Source of the DNA: Spirochaeta africana DSM 8902
GTDB lineage: Bacteria > Spirochaetota > Spirochaetia > DSM-27196 > DSM-8902
NCBI RefSeq assembly: GCF_000242595.2
Contig: NC_017098.1
Span: 1,302,001-1,366,000 of the forward strand
DNA: 64,000 nucleotides
Direction: 5' to 3'
The notes under the pieces are model-generated. The model was given only the letters and a program-made list of their open reading frames with translations, ran no database searches and was not told the origin of the DNA. A program made the position numbers and the translations under genes. The stretch's first letter is position 1. Each line of letters starts with the position of its first letter. Shown one piece after another: positions 50,545-59,371 of the stretch.

Positions 50545-51807
50545 ATGGACGTCGCTTTTTATCCGTTGCATAACCCGGTCAAGCATTATGCCTGGGGTTC
50601 TACCGAGCGTATTGCCAGGTTTCAGCACCGTCGTTTTCCTACTCCGCAGCCGGAGGCCGAGGTGTGGATGGGTGCGCACCCCAGCGATTCCTCGATGCTG
50701 CAGATAGCAGGCCGTCGGTGCAGTCTGTGGCAGGCAGTCGCTGACAATCCTGAATACTGGCTGGGTTCGCAGGTTGCCAGGGATTTCGACCGGCAGTTTC
50801 CATTTCTCCTCAAGATCCTTGCTGCGGAAAAGGCCTTGAGTATCCAGGTGCATCCAACCAGGGATCAGGCCGAGCGGGGCTTTCGCTTTGAGGAGCAACA
50901 TGCTGTTCCGCATGATGCGCCTCATCGCATATATCGTGATCGCAACCATAAGCCCGAGCAGATGGTGGCATTGTCGGAGTTCCAGGCCATGTGCGGCTTT
51001 CGTACTGGCAGCGCTATCGCTCAGCGCATGCGTCCGCTGCATCGCTACACCAGTGTGTCGGGTCGGGACGAACAGGCGCTGCAGGAGCTCTGGTCGGTAC
51101 TGGAGATGATAAGCAGCGACACCGATGGCATTGGCAGTTTCTTCCGTACATTGATGGCGCTGCAGACCGATCATCCGGCTGCTGCTGCAGCACTGCTGCA
51201 CGGGGGGGTACAGGCAGCATCTGCAGAGCTGGCGGAAATTGACGCTTTTGCTGCGGCCTGGGTGCGACGCCTTAGCCGTCAGTTTCCCGATGATCCAGGG
51301 GCTCTTGCGCCGCTGTATCTGAACACGGTATCTATCTATCCTGGTGAGGCGCTGACCCTTGCGGCCGGAATCCCCCACGCCTATCTTGATGGCCTTGGCG
51401 TTGAGGTCATGGCTAACTCTGATAATGTGATCCGTGCCGGTCTTACCGTCAAGCATATCGATGTTCCGTCGCTGGTAGATACGGTTCGCTGTCGTTCATT
51501 TGTGCCGGACACAGCAGGGCCGCAGCCAGTTGCTGACGGTGTGGAGCAGTATCCGCAGGTTTTTCGGGAGTTCGCGCTGTTTCGACTTACCACCGGGCCG
51601 GTTCGTATTACACGCGACGCCGGATGTGCGGGCCGCGGACCGCGTATCCTGCTTGCCGATTCCGATGCACAGCTGCGGATTGTCGATACCCAGGGACGCT
51701 GGGAAGATATCAGCGGCGGGAGTGCAGTGGTAATTCCGCATGCGACCGAGGAGTTCAGGCTGCAGGGGACTGGCTGCGGATACCTTGCCACTGCAGGTGC
51801 GGTATGA
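50545..51807 (+). CDS. manA: Mannose-6-phosphate isomerase, class I
   Basis: A 420-residue zinc enzyme interconverting mannose 6-phosphate and fructose 6-phosphate. Visible signatures: NPVKHYAWGS at the N-terminus, zinc ligands in IQVHPTRDQAE and HKPEQMVAL, and IPHAYLDGLGVEVMANSDNVIRAGLT. Length is normal. The open frame starts 42 codons earlier inside the divergent operon's leader; ATG 50545 gives the family N-terminus. There is no Shine-Dalgarno, and the consensus promoter six bases upstream predicts a leaderless mRNA. The stop overlaps the next gene as ATGA. Confidence 0.93.
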   Translation: MDVAFYPLHNPVKHYAWGSTERIARFQHRRFPTPQPEAEVWMGAHPSDSSMLQIAGRRCSLWQAVADNPEYWLGSQVARDFDRQFPFLLKILAAEKALSIQVHPTRDQAERGFRFEEQHAVPHDAPHRIYRDRNHKPEQMVALSEFQAMCGFRTGSAIAQRMRPLHRYTSVSGRDEQALQELWSVLEMISSDTDGIGSFFRTLMALQTDHPAAAAALLHGGVQAASAELAEIDAFAAAWVRRLSRQFPDDPGALAPLYLNTVSIYPGEALTLAAGIPHAYLDGLGVEVMANSDNVIRAGLTVKHIDVPSLVDTVRCRSFVPDTAGPQPVADGVEQYPQVFREFALFRLTTGPVRITRDAGCAGRGPRILLADSDAQLRIVDTQGRWEDISGGSAVVIPHATEEFRLQGTGCGYLATAGAV

Positions 51808-52268
51808 GCGTGGTCACGGTACAGACAGTTTTTCTTGATGCCGATTCCCTGCCGGCCAGGGTGCGGGAGATTACCTATCGCCGGGGCTTGAAGGGCGATG
51901 TTCAGGTGGTAGTCGTAGCCAACCGCAGAATCCCGCATCCTGCTGATGATCATATAACCATGGTGCAGGTCGATGCCGGCGAGGGCAAGGCTGATGAATA
52001 TATTCTCGCCCATGTACAGGCCTGTGATCTGGTCGTAACACGGGATATTCCCTTGGCTCATGAGCTTGCTGTGCGGGGCATACGGGTAATCAATGATCGG
52101 GGCACCTGGTTTGATATCGAGACGGCCAAAGAGCGTCTGTCGGTGCGTGATTTCGCCTATGATCTGCGCAGCAGCGGGATTGATCCGGGGTTCAGTGACC
52201 GTTTCGGGCAGCGCGAGCTGCGGCAGTTCGGCGCTACATTTGAGCAGGCTTTGACCAGACCATACTGA
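51804..52268 (+). CDS. YaiI/YqxD family protein (DUF188)
   Basis: A 154-residue cytoplasmic protein of the DUF188 family, which has a PIN-like fold. Family motifs: FLDADSLPARVREI at the N-terminus, ANRRIPHP, VDAGEGKADEYI, DLVVTRDIPLA, and RVINDRGTWFD. The conserved aspartates that could bind metal are present, so a nuclease activity is possible but not established. It is translationally coupled to manA. Confidence 0.88.
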   Translation: MSVVTVQTVFLDADSLPARVREITYRRGLKGDVQVVVVANRRIPHPADDHITMVQVDAGEGKADEYILAHVQACDLVVTRDIPLAHELAVRGIRVINDRGTWFDIETAKERLSVRDFAYDLRSSGIDPGFSDRFGQRELRQFGATFEQALTRPY

Positions 52269-52274
52269 TACTAT

Positions 52275-52304
52275 TTTACTCAGTCTATCCTGATGTAGTA
52301 TACT
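52275..52304 (+). promoter_or_regulatory. Sigma-70 promoter of the flavodiiron protein gene
   Basis: TTTACT (52275-52280), 18 bp, TATACT (52299-52304). Predicted start near 52311, 36 bases before the ATG. Confidence 0.5.
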
Positions 52305-52346
52305 TGGCACACAATACAGCAATGAAACACAGAAGTGAGGTTTAAT

Positions 52347-53597
52347 ATGTCCGAGAATACCGTGACCGAAGTCGTTCAGGGTGTGTACCGCCTGTCTGCC
52401 AACGTTGACAATATTCTTTTCGAGGGTATCTGGCCAATCCCGAAGGGGGTTGCCATGAACTCATATATCGTCAAGGGCGATAAGGTGGCAATTATCGATG
52501 GGGTGTGTGAATGGGACGGGGTGCCGGAAACCCTGTTTGCGCAGCTTGAGCAGATGCAGGTTAAGGTGGAGGATATTGACTACGTTATCCTGAACCACCT
52601 TGAACCTGACCATACCGGCTGGCTCAATGCATTCAAGAAGATTCGCAGTGATTTTACCATAGTCACCAGCAAGAAGGGTGCCGCAGTAGCCGAGGCGTTC
52701 TACGGGATTACCGAGAATATCCATACCGTCTCCAGTGGCGATGAAATCGATCTTGGACAGGGCAGGGTGCTGCAGTTCTACGAGATCCCGAACGTACACT
52801 GGCCGGAAACTATTGCCACCTATGATACCAGGAGCAAGACACTTTTTCCCTGCGACGCATTCGGATCGTTCGGATCGGTTTCAAGCAGTGCCCCGTACGA
52901 TGATCAGCTGACGCAGGATGAGATTGATTTCTTCGAGGATGAGGCGCTGCGCTACTACGCGAACATCGTGGGTGCGTTCAGCCTGCCAACCAGGAAGGCG
53001 ATCGAGAAGCTCGGGCCGCTGGATATTCAGATCATTGCTCCAGGACACGGGATCGTCTGGCGCAAGGACCCGGCCAAGATCGTGAACGACTATATCCGGT
53101 ATGTGAGCTACTCCAAAGGCCCTGCCAAGCCCCACGTTACCGTTATCTGGGGCAGCATGTACGGCATGACCGAACAGGGTGTGCAGCCGGTGGTCGAAGG
53201 TCTTGAGAGTGCTGGTGTTACCGTGCATGTCCATCGGATCCCTGAATCAAATATTTCCTACATCCTCAAGGATGTATGGCAGTCGACCGGGGTTGTTCTT
53301 GGTATGCCTACCTATGAATACAAGATGTTTCCACCGATGGTGGCGGCCCTGGATGAAATCGGCAAGAAAAAGGCCCTGAACCGCAAGGCTTTCCGGTTCG
53401 GCTCGTACGGTTGGTCGGGCGGTGCCCAGAAAGAGCTTGATGAAATTACTGAACGGCTGAAAATGAACTGGGATTTCATCGAGCCCGTCGAGTTCAAGGG
53501 TGCTCCCTCCGCGGCTGAGCTTGAGCTTATCCGTACTCGTGGCCGGGAACTCGGTGAGGCGGTTGTACAAGCCGTCAATGCTGCCAGCGGTTCATAA
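52347..53597 (+). CDS. Flavodiiron protein (A-type flavoprotein; oxygen or NO reductase)
   Basis: A 416-residue two-domain protein that reduces O2 to water or NO to N2O in anaerobes. The metallo-beta-lactamase-like domain carries diiron ligands in LNHLEPDHTGW, the His of NVHWPETI, Asp in FPCDAFGSFG and His in APGHGIVW. The flavodoxin-like domain starts near residue 255 with VTVIWGSMYGMTEQG binding FMN. No rubredoxin domain is fused. Start ATG 52347 has GTGAGG upstream. Its neighbour is a hemerythrin-bearing chemoreceptor, so both likely serve oxygen defence. Confidence 0.93.
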   Translation: MSENTVTEVVQGVYRLSANVDNILFEGIWPIPKGVAMNSYIVKGDKVAIIDGVCEWDGVPETLFAQLEQMQVKVEDIDYVILNHLEPDHTGWLNAFKKIRSDFTIVTSKKGAAVAEAFYGITENIHTVSSGDEIDLGQGRVLQFYEIPNVHWPETIATYDTRSKTLFPCDAFGSFGSVSSSAPYDDQLTQDEIDFFEDEALRYYANIVGAFSLPTRKAIEKLGPLDIQIIAPGHGIVWRKDPAKIVNDYIRYVSYSKGPAKPHVTVIWGSMYGMTEQGVQPVVEGLESAGVTVHVHRIPESNISYILKDVWQSTGVVLGMPTYEYKMFPPMVAALDEIGKKKALNRKAFRFGSYGWSGGAQKELDEITERLKMNWDFIEPVEFKGAPSAAELELIRTRGRELGEAVVQAVNAASGS

Positions 53598-53647
53598 TTG
53601 CAGTCTGCAACCGGGCCGGTGAAACCATGCCCGAACAGGTAAGTTAC

Positions 53648-53724
53648 TGATGCCAGTTTTGTTGTTCGGGGTCTCAGCGGGCTGCTGTCGGCCTCTCAGA
53701 GGGCAAACAACAAAACTGGCGTCA
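53648..53724. mobile_element. Miniature inverted-repeat element related to the IS at 45942
   Basis: A 77-bp sequence with 19-bp terminal inverted repeats: left TGATGCCAGTTTTGTTGTT, right (complement) TGACGCCAGTTTTGTTGTT. These match the IS ends (TGACGCCAATTTTGTTTTT) at 17 of 19 positions on the right side. There is no coding capacity, as expected for a MITE moved in trans. No target duplication is evident. As RNA it could fold into a long hairpin after the flavodiiron gene. Confidence 0.65.
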
Positions 53725-53740
53725 CCAGGAAAGGGGTACC

Positions 53741-55432
53741 ATGAAAACTGGTCAACAGGGGTTCGTATTACGTGTCATAGCGCGGTTGGTAAGGGTGTCT
53801 GCCCCGCCGGCTGCTGGCGGCGGGCTGGTCCTGGCAGCCCAGGCTATGGGTGGACTGGCCGCAGCGGCGATCGCGATTGTGGTGATGTGTGCCGCGGCGG
53901 TGGTGCGTGATGCACGCGCACGGGCTGCTGCAGCGGTGAAAGATCTCGACACCCCCGATACCCGGGCAATACCTGTCCGGGAGCTGACCGAACCGGCAGG
54001 TATCGCTGCGTATCTTGAACAGCAGGGAACCCGGCAGCGCGAGGCCCTGTTCGAGACAACCGGCAGATTTGATGACGCTGCAACTGCGCTGGGAGAGGTG
54101 GCTGGTGCGACTGAATCCCAGTTGCGAGCGGCGGCAGAAAGTGCCGAGGCGGTCATCGAGATTATGTCGGGAAGCCAGGTGCTGATGCAGCAGCTTGAGC
54201 AACAGCGCAACTCGGTAGATGACACCACCGCAGCGATCGAACAGATGTTTCAGACTATCCAGTCGATTACCGGAAATGCTGAGCACATACAGGACCGGAT
54301 GCAGGAGTTGCGTGGGGTCGCCGAAGAGGGCCGGGAGACCCTTGGACAGCTGAATCAGGCGGTCCAGCAGGCTTCGCAGCAGTCACAGGCACTGGAGCAG
54401 GCCAACAAGCTGATCGATGATATCGCTGCGCAGACCCATCTGCTGGCGATGAATGCTGCCATAGAAGCTGCCAAGGCCGGCAGTTATGGGGCCGGCTTTG
54501 CGGTGGTTGCCGGCGAGATACGCAGCCTTGCAGCCGAGGCTGCTGCCGGGGCTGCGCGATCACAGGAGGGGCTGACGCAGCTGGACAGCTCTATTGTGCG
54601 CATGGCACAGGATTTCTCCGGCATGAGCGAACTGTTTGGCAGGCTGGAGTCGCATATCGATACGGTCTACGACCATCAGCATGCCACCATGGTTGCACTG
54701 CAGGAACAGCGTGAAGGCAGCAATCATATACTGCAGTCGGCCCAGCAGCTGCAGCGCAGTGTGGAAACGGTTGACGAACAGCAGCGACGGATTCATTCCG
54801 CCACCGAGCGCACCAGCAGTCTGATTACCGAGCTTCACTCCATGAGCAATGCAAATCATCACAGGGCGCAGGAGCTTACCGGTACTGCGGCTCAGCTCCA
54901 GCAGATCGTAGAGGTGTCTGCCGGCTGGTCACTGAGCATAGAGCAGGGGCTTTCGGTGCTGCATGCCGTGTTCTCGCGGTATCCGGTGCCGGCATCATCG
55001 GATCTGGATACCCGCTTCTTTCGCTGGACAGAGGATCTGGCGACCAACGTGGAACTTTTTGATCAGCAGCACCAGGAACTGATCCGGATTCTCAATGATA
55101 TGCATCGTGCGGTTATCGATGGTGAAGGGCGTGCCCGGGTGGGCTCTATTCTCGATCGGCTGCTGGAATACACCGATTATCATTTTACCTGCGAGGAGCG
55201 TAATTTCCAGCAGCACGGGTATCCGGAGTGCGAACTGCATACCCAGATCCACCGGAAGCTGGTGGCTACCGCAATGGAGCTGAAGCAGCGATTTGATGAG
55301 GGGCGCAGCAGTGTGGTGCTGGAGACACTGCAGATCCTGCGCTCCTGGCTGATCAATCATATCCGGGAGTGCGACGGGAAATACAAGCGGTTTTTCGAAA
55401 ACAAAACCGTTGTTGCGGGCGAGGCGTCCTGA
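53741..55432 (+). CDS. Methyl-accepting chemotaxis protein with C-terminal hemerythrin domain
   Basis: A 563-residue receptor. One membrane segment (about 25-55) is followed by a cytoplasmic signalling domain with the hairpin tip IDDIAAQTHLLAMNAAIEAA and GFAVVAGEIRSLA (about 224-266). The last ~130 residues form a bacteriohemerythrin domain: FDQQHQELIRIL (about 438-449), YHFTCEERNF (about 480-489), LHTQIHRK and WLINHIRECDGKY supply the His and acidic diiron ligands. This predicts an O2 or redox sensor feeding the chemotaxis pathway. There is no periplasmic sensor domain. The start has AGGAAAGGGG upstream. The tip has His where Asn is usual (QTHLLA for QTNLLA). Confidence 0.92.
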   Translation: MKTGQQGFVLRVIARLVRVSAPPAAGGGLVLAAQAMGGLAAAAIAIVVMCAAAVVRDARARAAAAVKDLDTPDTRAIPVRELTEPAGIAAYLEQQGTRQREALFETTGRFDDAATALGEVAGATESQLRAAAESAEAVIEIMSGSQVLMQQLEQQRNSVDDTTAAIEQMFQTIQSITGNAEHIQDRMQELRGVAEEGRETLGQLNQAVQQASQQSQALEQANKLIDDIAAQTHLLAMNAAIEAAKAGSYGAGFAVVAGEIRSLAAEAAAGAARSQEGLTQLDSSIVRMAQDFSGMSELFGRLESHIDTVYDHQHATMVALQEQREGSNHILQSAQQLQRSVETVDEQQRRIHSATERTSSLITELHSMSNANHHRAQELTGTAAQLQQIVEVSAGWSLSIEQGLSVLHAVFSRYPVPASSDLDTRFFRWTEDLATNVELFDQQHQELIRILNDMHRAVIDGEGRARVGSILDRLLEYTDYHFTCEERNFQQHGYPECELHTQIHRKLVATAMELKQRFDEGRSSVVLETLQILRSWLINHIRECDGKYKRFFENKTVVAGEAS

Positions 55433-55444
55433 GGGGGGCGCTGT

Positions 55445-55472
55445 CTGTCCCGCCGCGTGTGCGGCGGGACAG
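55445..55472. terminator. Hairpin in the convergent gap between MCP and TraB/GumN genes
   Basis: Perfect 12-bp stem CTGTCCCGCCGC/GCGGCGGGACAG, 4-base loop. It lacks a T-run on either strand, so it may be a bidirectional transcript-end hairpin rather than an intrinsic terminator. Confidence 0.4.
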
Positions 55473-55477
55473 CAGCA

Positions 55478-56482
55478 TCAGTAACGGACTGCTCTGAGGC
55501 CCTCGGCACGCAGCAGCTCGATTACATTATCCGGGCCCACCAGATGTCCGGCGCCGACGACCACAAATACATCCTTTCCTTCTGCCAGTTGTTCGCGCAG
55601 CGGCGGGATCCAGGCACGATTACGGTCTACAAACATGCTGTCATAATATGTTGCCAGCTCGGGATCATCCCGCATGCTGCCGGCGATAACCTCTTCCATT
55701 CCTGTCAGGTCGCCAGTCCGCCAGAGTGTAAGAAGTTGCGCGATATAGCCGCTGATGTCCTGGAAATTCTCGATGCTGCGCATCAATTCGGCTGCCTGGG
55801 TGCTGGTCGGCAGATTGCCGAGTATGCCAAGCTGTTCCTCGATGGTCTCCAGGGCGATTACCGGGATGTCCAGGTCTGCGGCGAGCTCAGCGAAATGCAT
55901 GTCGATGCCGTACTCTGCCTTGATGCCTTGCTGCTCGGCCAAACTGGTAACCAGGGTTGCTTCCAGTACCCACGGCTTGAGGTGACGTACCATGTCAAAG
56001 GGTATGCCGAGTGATCCGAGGGTGTCGCTGAGCAACTCGATCTCGTGTTCATTCAGGTCGTCCTCAAGGTTGCTGCCGTCTGGGTATTCCATGAGCGACT
56101 GCAGACCAAAAAAGGCGTTCGGGGTGGCCTGGGCAAGGTCTATCTCCAGGACAAGGACATCGCTATTCTCGAAGAGGCTGTAGACAATATCCGGCAGCGG
56201 GTATACATCCCGGGTAGCAAGGTGAATCGAGCCGTAGATGTGCAGTACCCCGGTGTCCCGCTCGGCTGAGTCAGGAGTAGCCAGGCTGCCATCGGCCAGG
56301 AATGCCTGTGGCTCGGCAACGCTCCAGAGGAACAGTTCGCCACGGTCATCATCGAGTCTGGGTTCGGCAAGCCGATCGTCGGTGTCGGTTGCGCAGCCAA
56401 TGCTGAGCAGCAGCACGGCCATCAGCAGCGATGCGGCAGCGTATACGGGGGCGATCAGGCGTCGGGAATTAGAAATCTGCAT
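55478..56482 (-). CDS. TraB/GumN family lipoprotein
   Basis: A 334-residue protein with an N-terminal signal and lipobox (VLLLSIGC, Cys 30), so probably a lipoprotein. The TraB/GumN (TIKI-like) core is recognised by [18 protein letters not shown] (GxxH), [26 protein letters not shown] and [12 protein letters not shown] (second conserved GxxH-type motif). Members are proposed metal-dependent proteases in some lineages; activity here is unknown. It overlaps the end of asnS by 14 bases and follows it in one transcription unit; an AAGGA site lies nine bases upstream. Confidence 0.82.
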   Translation of the reverse strand: MQISNSRRLIAPVYAAASLLMAVLLLSIGCATDTDDRLAEPRLDDDRGELFLWSVAEPQAFLADGSLATPDSAERDTGVLHIYGSIHLATRDVYPLPDIVYSLFENSDVLVLEIDLAQATPNAFFGLQSLMEYPDGSNLEDDLNEHEIELLSDTLGSLGIPFDMVRHLKPWVLEATLVTSLAEQQGIKAEYGIDMHFAELAADLDIPVIALETIEEQLGILGNLPTSTQAAELMRSIENFQDISGYIAQLLTLWRTGDLTGMEEVIAGSMRDDPELATYYDSMFVDRNRAWIPPLREQLAEGKDVFVVVGAGHLVGPDNVIELLRAEGLRAVRY

Positions 56483-57857
56483 GTTTTACCGTCCTTGGGA
56501 AGGGGATTACGTCTCGAATGTTCTGCATGCCGGTGACATACTGAATCAACCGTTCAAAACCCAGACCAAAGCCGGAATGCGGGACACTCCCGTAACGGCG
56601 CAGGTCGAGGTACCACCAGTAGTCGTCCGGATTCAGCCCGGCAGCCTGCATGCGGGATTCCAGCTTCTCCAGATTGTCTTCACGCTGGCTGCCGCCGATG
56701 ATTTCCCCGAGGCGGGGTACCAGGACATCCATGGCGCGTACGGTTTTGCCATCGGGGTTCTGCTTCATGTAGAATGCCTTGCACTCGGCGGGGTAGTCGT
56801 ACACAATCACCGGACAGTTGTGGATCTGTTCGGTCAGGCACTTTTCGTGCTCGGTCTGCAGGGCCGCACCCCATTCCGGGGGATAGGTAAATTCAATCCC
56901 GCTGTCCTTGAGCTGGGCAATGGCTTCGGTGTAGCTGATCCGCTTGAACGGGCTGCGGGCAACCGCCTGCAGCGACTCAATCAGGCCCTTCTGGATGCGC
57001 TGGTCAAAGAGCTGCATGTCCTCGGGACAGTCGTTCAGTACATCGCTGATTACCGTTCGCACAAAATCCTCGGCCAGGTCCATGTTGGCCTCGAGATCGC
57101 AGAAGGCAAGCTCCGGTTCGATCATCCAGAATTCCGCCAGGTGACGCACCGTGTTGGAGTTTTCGGCCCGAAAGGTCGGGCCGAAGGTGTAGGCGCGGTC
57201 CAGGGCACAGGCGTAGACCTCGGCCTGCAGCTGCCCGGTTACGGCCAGGTAGGCCGGTTTGCCGAAAAAGTCGCGGCTGTAGTCTATCGTGGTTGGCTGC
57301 AGCCCGGCCAGTTTGTCCAGCGGCATGGTGGTGACCTGGAACATCTCGCCGGCGCCCTCGGCATCGATCCCGGTGATTATCGGGGTGTGAATCCACAGAA
57401 AGCCGCGATCCTGGAAAAACCGGTGGATAGAGGTACTCATGTTGTTGCGAACCCGGGCAATCGCACCAAAGGCGTTGGTGCGCGGCCGCAGATGGGCAAT
57501 CTCGCGCAGATACTCAAAGCTGTGGCGCTTTTTCTGCAGGGGGTAGTCCGCCGGGCAGTCGCCGACAACCGTAAGCCGGTCGGCATGCAGCTCCACTGCC
57601 TGGTTCTTGCCGGGCGATTCGACCAGCTTTCCTTCTACCGTGACCGCAGCTCCGGTAGCCAGGCGCTTGAGCTGGTCGCCGCCGGCAGGGCCGGCTTTAT
57701 CAATAATAATCTGCAGATTCTTCAGGCAGGAGCCATCGTTCAGCTCGATAAAAACAATATCCTTGGTATCCCGATGGGTGCGTACCCATCCCCTGGTGGC
57801 AACCCGTGCATCCCCCGGGCTTGATGCCAGTAACTGGCGTACTCGCTGATTATCCAT
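56469..57857 (-). CDS. asnS: Asparaginyl-tRNA synthetase
   Basis: A 462-residue class IIb aminoacyl-tRNA synthetase. The N-terminal OB-fold ([21 protein letters not shown]) is followed by motif 1 ([11 protein letters not shown]), motif 2 ([24 protein letters not shown]) and motif 3 ([15 protein letters not shown]). The [14 protein letters not shown] and asparagine-specific context favour AsnRS over AspRS. Length is normal. The ATG lacks a Shine-Dalgarno; TTGACG-N17-TAATCA ends six bases before it, predicting a leaderless mRNA. Confidence 0.96.
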   Translation of the reverse strand: MDNQRVRQLLASSPGDARVATRGWVRTHRDTKDIVFIELNDGSCLKNLQIIIDKAGPAGGDQLKRLATGAAVTVEGKLVESPGKNQAVELHADRLTVVGDCPADYPLQKKRHSFEYLREIAHLRPRTNAFGAIARVRNNMSTSIHRFFQDRGFLWIHTPIITGIDAEGAGEMFQVTTMPLDKLAGLQPTTIDYSRDFFGKPAYLAVTGQLQAEVYACALDRAYTFGPTFRAENSNTVRHLAEFWMIEPELAFCDLEANMDLAEDFVRTVISDVLNDCPEDMQLFDQRIQKGLIESLQAVARSPFKRISYTEAIAQLKDSGIEFTYPPEWGAALQTEHEKCLTEQIHNCPVIVYDYPAECKAFYMKQNPDGKTVRAMDVLVPRLGEIIGGSQREDNLEKLESRMQAAGLNPDDYWWYLDLRRYGSVPHSGFGLGFERLIQYVTGMQNIRDVIPFPRTVKHADF

Positions 57858-57863
57858 GCAGTA

Positions 57864-57892
57864 TGATTATCACAACCGTGCCCAGCCGTCAA
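57864..57892 (-). promoter_or_regulatory. Leaderless promoter of asnS
   Basis: Minus-strand TTGACG (57892-57887), 17 bp, TAATCA (57869-57864), six bases, ATG. Confidence 0.55.
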
Positions 57893-57981
57893 ACCCCGGG
57901 AGCCCGGACCCTGGCCCATAACCGTGAGCGGGCACCGCGGCTGCGGGGATCAGCGCCAGGGATGGGAGGGGCGCGCACGCG

Positions 57982-58045
57982 GTCCGGGTGTCAGCCCGGA
58001 CGGTACCCCCGGACAGCCCGTCGCCCGCCTGTCGGTCAGGCGGGC
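57982..58045. repeat. GC-rich double inverted repeat in the asnS/BMP intergenic region
   Basis: Two perfect hairpins: GTCCGGG/CCCGGAC (57982-58001, 6-base loop) and GCCCGCCTG/CAGGCGGGC (58023-58045, 5-base loop). The stretch is far more GC-rich than its surroundings and non-coding. Function is unknown. Confidence 0.5.
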
Positions 58046-58073
58046 GGGCGCCCGAAAAGAGGTGGAAAACTGC

Positions 58074-58102
58074 TTGACAGGGAATGACCGCAGGCCTAAG
58101 AT
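58074..58102 (+). promoter_or_regulatory. Sigma-70 promoter of the nucleoside uptake operon
   Basis: TTGACA (58074-58079), 17 bp, TAAGAT (58097-58102). Predicted start near 58109. Confidence 0.8.
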
Positions 58103-58137
58103 TTTGAGAATCTCGTGTTCAGAGTAAAGGAGAACAG

Positions 58138-59238
58138 ATGATGAAAAAGACGGCAGTTGTACGGATCATGCCGATGCTGGTGGTTCTGCTGGCAGCAATC
58201 GGGCTGATGATGGTGTCCTGCACCGGCGAGGATGCCGACAGCGACATGCTGCGGGTAGGAATGGTTACCGATGCCGGGACCATTGATGACAAGTCCTTCA
58301 ATCAGGGTACCTGGGAAGGGATTCTGGCGGCGGAACGGGATATGGATATCACCATCCGCTATCTGCAGCCGACCGGTACGACCGAGGCGGACTATGTCAC
58401 CGAGATCACCAACCTGCGCGATGCCGGGTTCCAGCTGATTATCACCCCGGGATTCAAGTTTGAGACCGCAGTGTTCCGGATGCAGGATCGCTACCCCGAG
58501 GTCAATTTTGTACTGATTGACGGGGTGCCGAACAACGGGGTGTTCGACGACACCTATGAACAGAAGGTTGCCGACAATACCGTAGCGGTATTCTTTGCCG
58601 AGCATGAGGCCGGGTTCCTGGCCGGTGTGGCTGCTGCGCTCGAGCTGCAGTCCGGTGAGTTCGGGTTTATCGGGGGGATGGAGATCCCGCCGGTGCAGAA
58701 GTTCAACTGGGGCTATCAGCAGGGTATTGCCTATGCCAATGCCAACCTGGGCACCGATATCAGTATCGTTCGTCAGAATGTTATCTATCAGGGTACCTTC
58801 GACGACGTTGCTGCCGGCCAGCAGATTGCCGCCCAGATGTTTGATCGCGGGGTCGATGTGATCTTTGTTGCAGCCGGCGGGGTCGGAGTCGGGGCGATCA
58901 ACGAGGCCAAGGCTCGCGCCGGGCAGGGTGCCTGGATTATCGGGGTAGATGCCGACCAGTACGATGAAGGGATCTATCGCGACAACGACTCGATTATCCT
59001 GACCTCGGCCATGAAGCGGGTAGATACCGTTGCCTATGACATGATCGCGGCTCAGCTGGCCGGGGAGTTCCCTGGTGGCGAGACCCTGATGTTTGATGCA
59101 TCCAACGATGGCATCGGGCTGCCGGACGAGAATCCGAATCTGAGTGCGGAGGTGCTGGCTCAGGTGGACCAGGTGCTGCAGGGTCTGCGCGACGGCAGCA
59201 TTGTGGTGTCGGCGGAGCAGGGGAACCTGATCCGCTAA
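58138..59238 (+). CDS. BMP/PnrA-family purine nucleoside-binding lipoprotein
   Basis: A 366-residue basic-membrane-protein family lipoprotein (TmpC/PnrA/Med type). The signal peptide ends in a lipobox MMVSC (Cys 22 or so). The nucleoside-binding fold is marked by LRVGMVTDAGTIDDKSFNQGTWEG, VLIDGV, GFIGGMEIPPVQKFNWGYQQG, IIGVDADQYDEG and DGIGLPDENPNLS. In Treponema the homologue binds purine nucleosides. AAAGGAG precedes the ATG. A strong terminator follows, yet the downstream genes (adenosine deaminase, PNP, ABC ATPase, permease) belong to the same pathway. Confidence 0.93.
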   Translation: MMKKTAVVRIMPMLVVLLAAIGLMMVSCTGEDADSDMLRVGMVTDAGTIDDKSFNQGTWEGILAAERDMDITIRYLQPTGTTEADYVTEITNLRDAGFQLIITPGFKFETAVFRMQDRYPEVNFVLIDGVPNNGVFDDTYEQKVADNTVAVFFAEHEAGFLAGVAAALELQSGEFGFIGGMEIPPVQKFNWGYQQGIAYANANLGTDISIVRQNVIYQGTFDDVAAGQQIAAQMFDRGVDVIFVAAGGVGVGAINEAKARAGQGAWIIGVDADQYDEGIYRDNDSIILTSAMKRVDTVAYDMIAAQLAGEFPGGETLMFDASNDGIGLPDENPNLSAEVLAQVDQVLQGLRDGSIVVSAEQGNLIR

Positions 59239-59257
59239 CCGCGTATACCCATAGGGA

Positions 59258-59287
59258 AGGGCTGCTGCAGTTGCAGCAGCCCTTTTT
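59258..59287 (+). terminator. Rho-independent terminator after the BMP lipoprotein gene
   Basis: A 12-bp stem AGGGCTGCTGCA with its exact complement, minimal loop, followed by TTTTT. It probably makes the binding protein more abundant than the downstream enzymes. Confidence 0.85.
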
Positions 59288-59371
59288 ATCGATGCTCCGA
59301 TCTGCAGATTGCAGCGGCTGGTTTGCTGGCTGGCAGTCACGGGGTCGGATATGTTCCTGCAAGGACCGAGT

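Noticed and set aside
52304-52320. TTGGCAC upstream of the flavodiiron gene as a second sigma-54 promoter
   Set aside because: No TTGC element follows at the required five-base spacing; a TTTACT-N18-TATACT sigma-70 promoter explains the gene.
53648-53724. Ordinary intrinsic terminator of the flavodiiron gene
   Set aside because: The arms match the IS ends, the loop is 39 bases and there is no U-tract, so a miniature mobile element fits better; a secondary role in transcript ending is not excluded.
56238-57824. 528-codon open frame on the plus strand opposite asnS
   Set aside because: Antisense to asnS; no recognisable protein.
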